Positions 5,691 through 5,804 of a stretch of 5,804 nucleotides of DNA are shown in pieces. The stretch spans positions 1 to 5,804 of the forward strand of contig NZ_CALCYR010000132.1 in assembly GCF_937906425.1 (NCBI RefSeq), written 5' to 3'. The number at the start of each line of letters is the position of its first letter. The first letter of the stretch is position 1. The stretch is from an uncultured Methanobrevibacter sp. Its GTDB lineage: Archaea > Methanobacteriota > Methanobacteria > Methanobacteriales > Methanobacteriaceae. A program made the position numbers and the translations under genes. The notes under the pieces are model-generated. The model had not been told where the DNA came from. It did no database searches and was given only the letters and a program-made list of their open reading frames with translations.

Positions 5691-5804
5691 TTCTATTTCT
5701 TTTTTTTAGCTTTTTTTAGCTTTTTTTAGCTTTTTTTCTTATTTTTTAGTATTTTTTAGTATTTTTTAGTATTTTTTAGTATTTTTTAGTATTTTTTAGT
5801 ATTT
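5691..5804 (+). terminator. Poly-T termination region formed by a 10-bp repeat array
   Basis: Beginning 15 bases after the stop codon, the + strand reads CTATTTCT and then successive T6-T7 tracts. Each would be a U-tract in the transcript of the second gene, which is sufficient as an archaeal intrinsic termination signal. No stable hairpin is visible before them. Confidence 0.6.
5701..5804. repeat. 10-bp tandem repeat array, continuing past the window edge
   Basis: Three copies of TTTTTTTAGC (5701-5730), one variant TTTTTTTCTT (5731-5740), then six full copies of ATTTTTTAGT (5741-5800) and the first four bases of a seventh. The two unit types stay in exact 10-base register, so they are one array with a switch of variant. 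T-tracts spaced by one helical turn are expected to bend DNA. The full copy number is unknown because the window ends inside the array. Confidence 0.92.

Overview
The window looks like a piece of a pseudomurein-walled methanogen chromosome (Methanobacteriales; Methanobrevibacter is the best guess, Methanosphaera possible). The evidence is the very AT-rich DNA with T-rich gaps between genes, GAGGTGA-type ribosome binding, archaeal TATA-like boxes, and large secreted surface proteins built from Ig-like domains, pseudomurein-binding repeats (PMBR) and a C-terminal transglutaminase/cysteine-peptidase fold. The genus is an inference; the wall type follows from the PMBR match, which I recognised by eye and not by a profile search.

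Layout, all genes on the + strand. Positions 1-566 are non-coding: a T-rich stretch that could be the 3' trailer of a gene left of the window, then a leader region with small palindromes, a near-perfect 40-bp direct repeat, a TATA-like box and a clear Shine-Dalgarno. Positions 588-3584 (real start probably 567) encode a ~1000-residue wall-targeted protein: signal peptide, acidic Ser/Asp segment, three Ig-like domains, PMBR block A, a fourth Ig-like domain, PMBR block B, and a catalytic domain with a Cys-His-Asp triad. Positions 3585-4049 hold a hairpin terminator, a very T-rich spacer with degenerate repeats, a perfect 14-bp tandem duplication and a TATA-like box. Positions 4104-5675 (real start probably near 4050) encode a ~540-residue paralogue with three Ig-like domains and the same catalytic domain but no PMBR. 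The window ends in a 10-bp-periodic array of T-tracts that runs off the edge.

The two proteins share the domain organisation of secreted cell-wall enzymes. Their catalytic domains are about two-thirds identical over the last 111 residues, with the triad at identical spacing. This resembles the pseudomurein endoisopeptidases of methanogen viruses (PeiW, PeiP), which also combine PMBRs with a Cys-His-Asp transglutaminase-like peptidase. A reasonable model is a tandem pair of host wall-remodelling or autolysin enzymes, one held on pseudomurein by PMBRs and one not. Separate terminator and promoter signals suggest independent transcription.

The most unusual point is that neither gene has an in-frame ATG, GTG or TTG in a position that gives a complete, normally built signal peptide. 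In both, the best-placed first codon is ATT.
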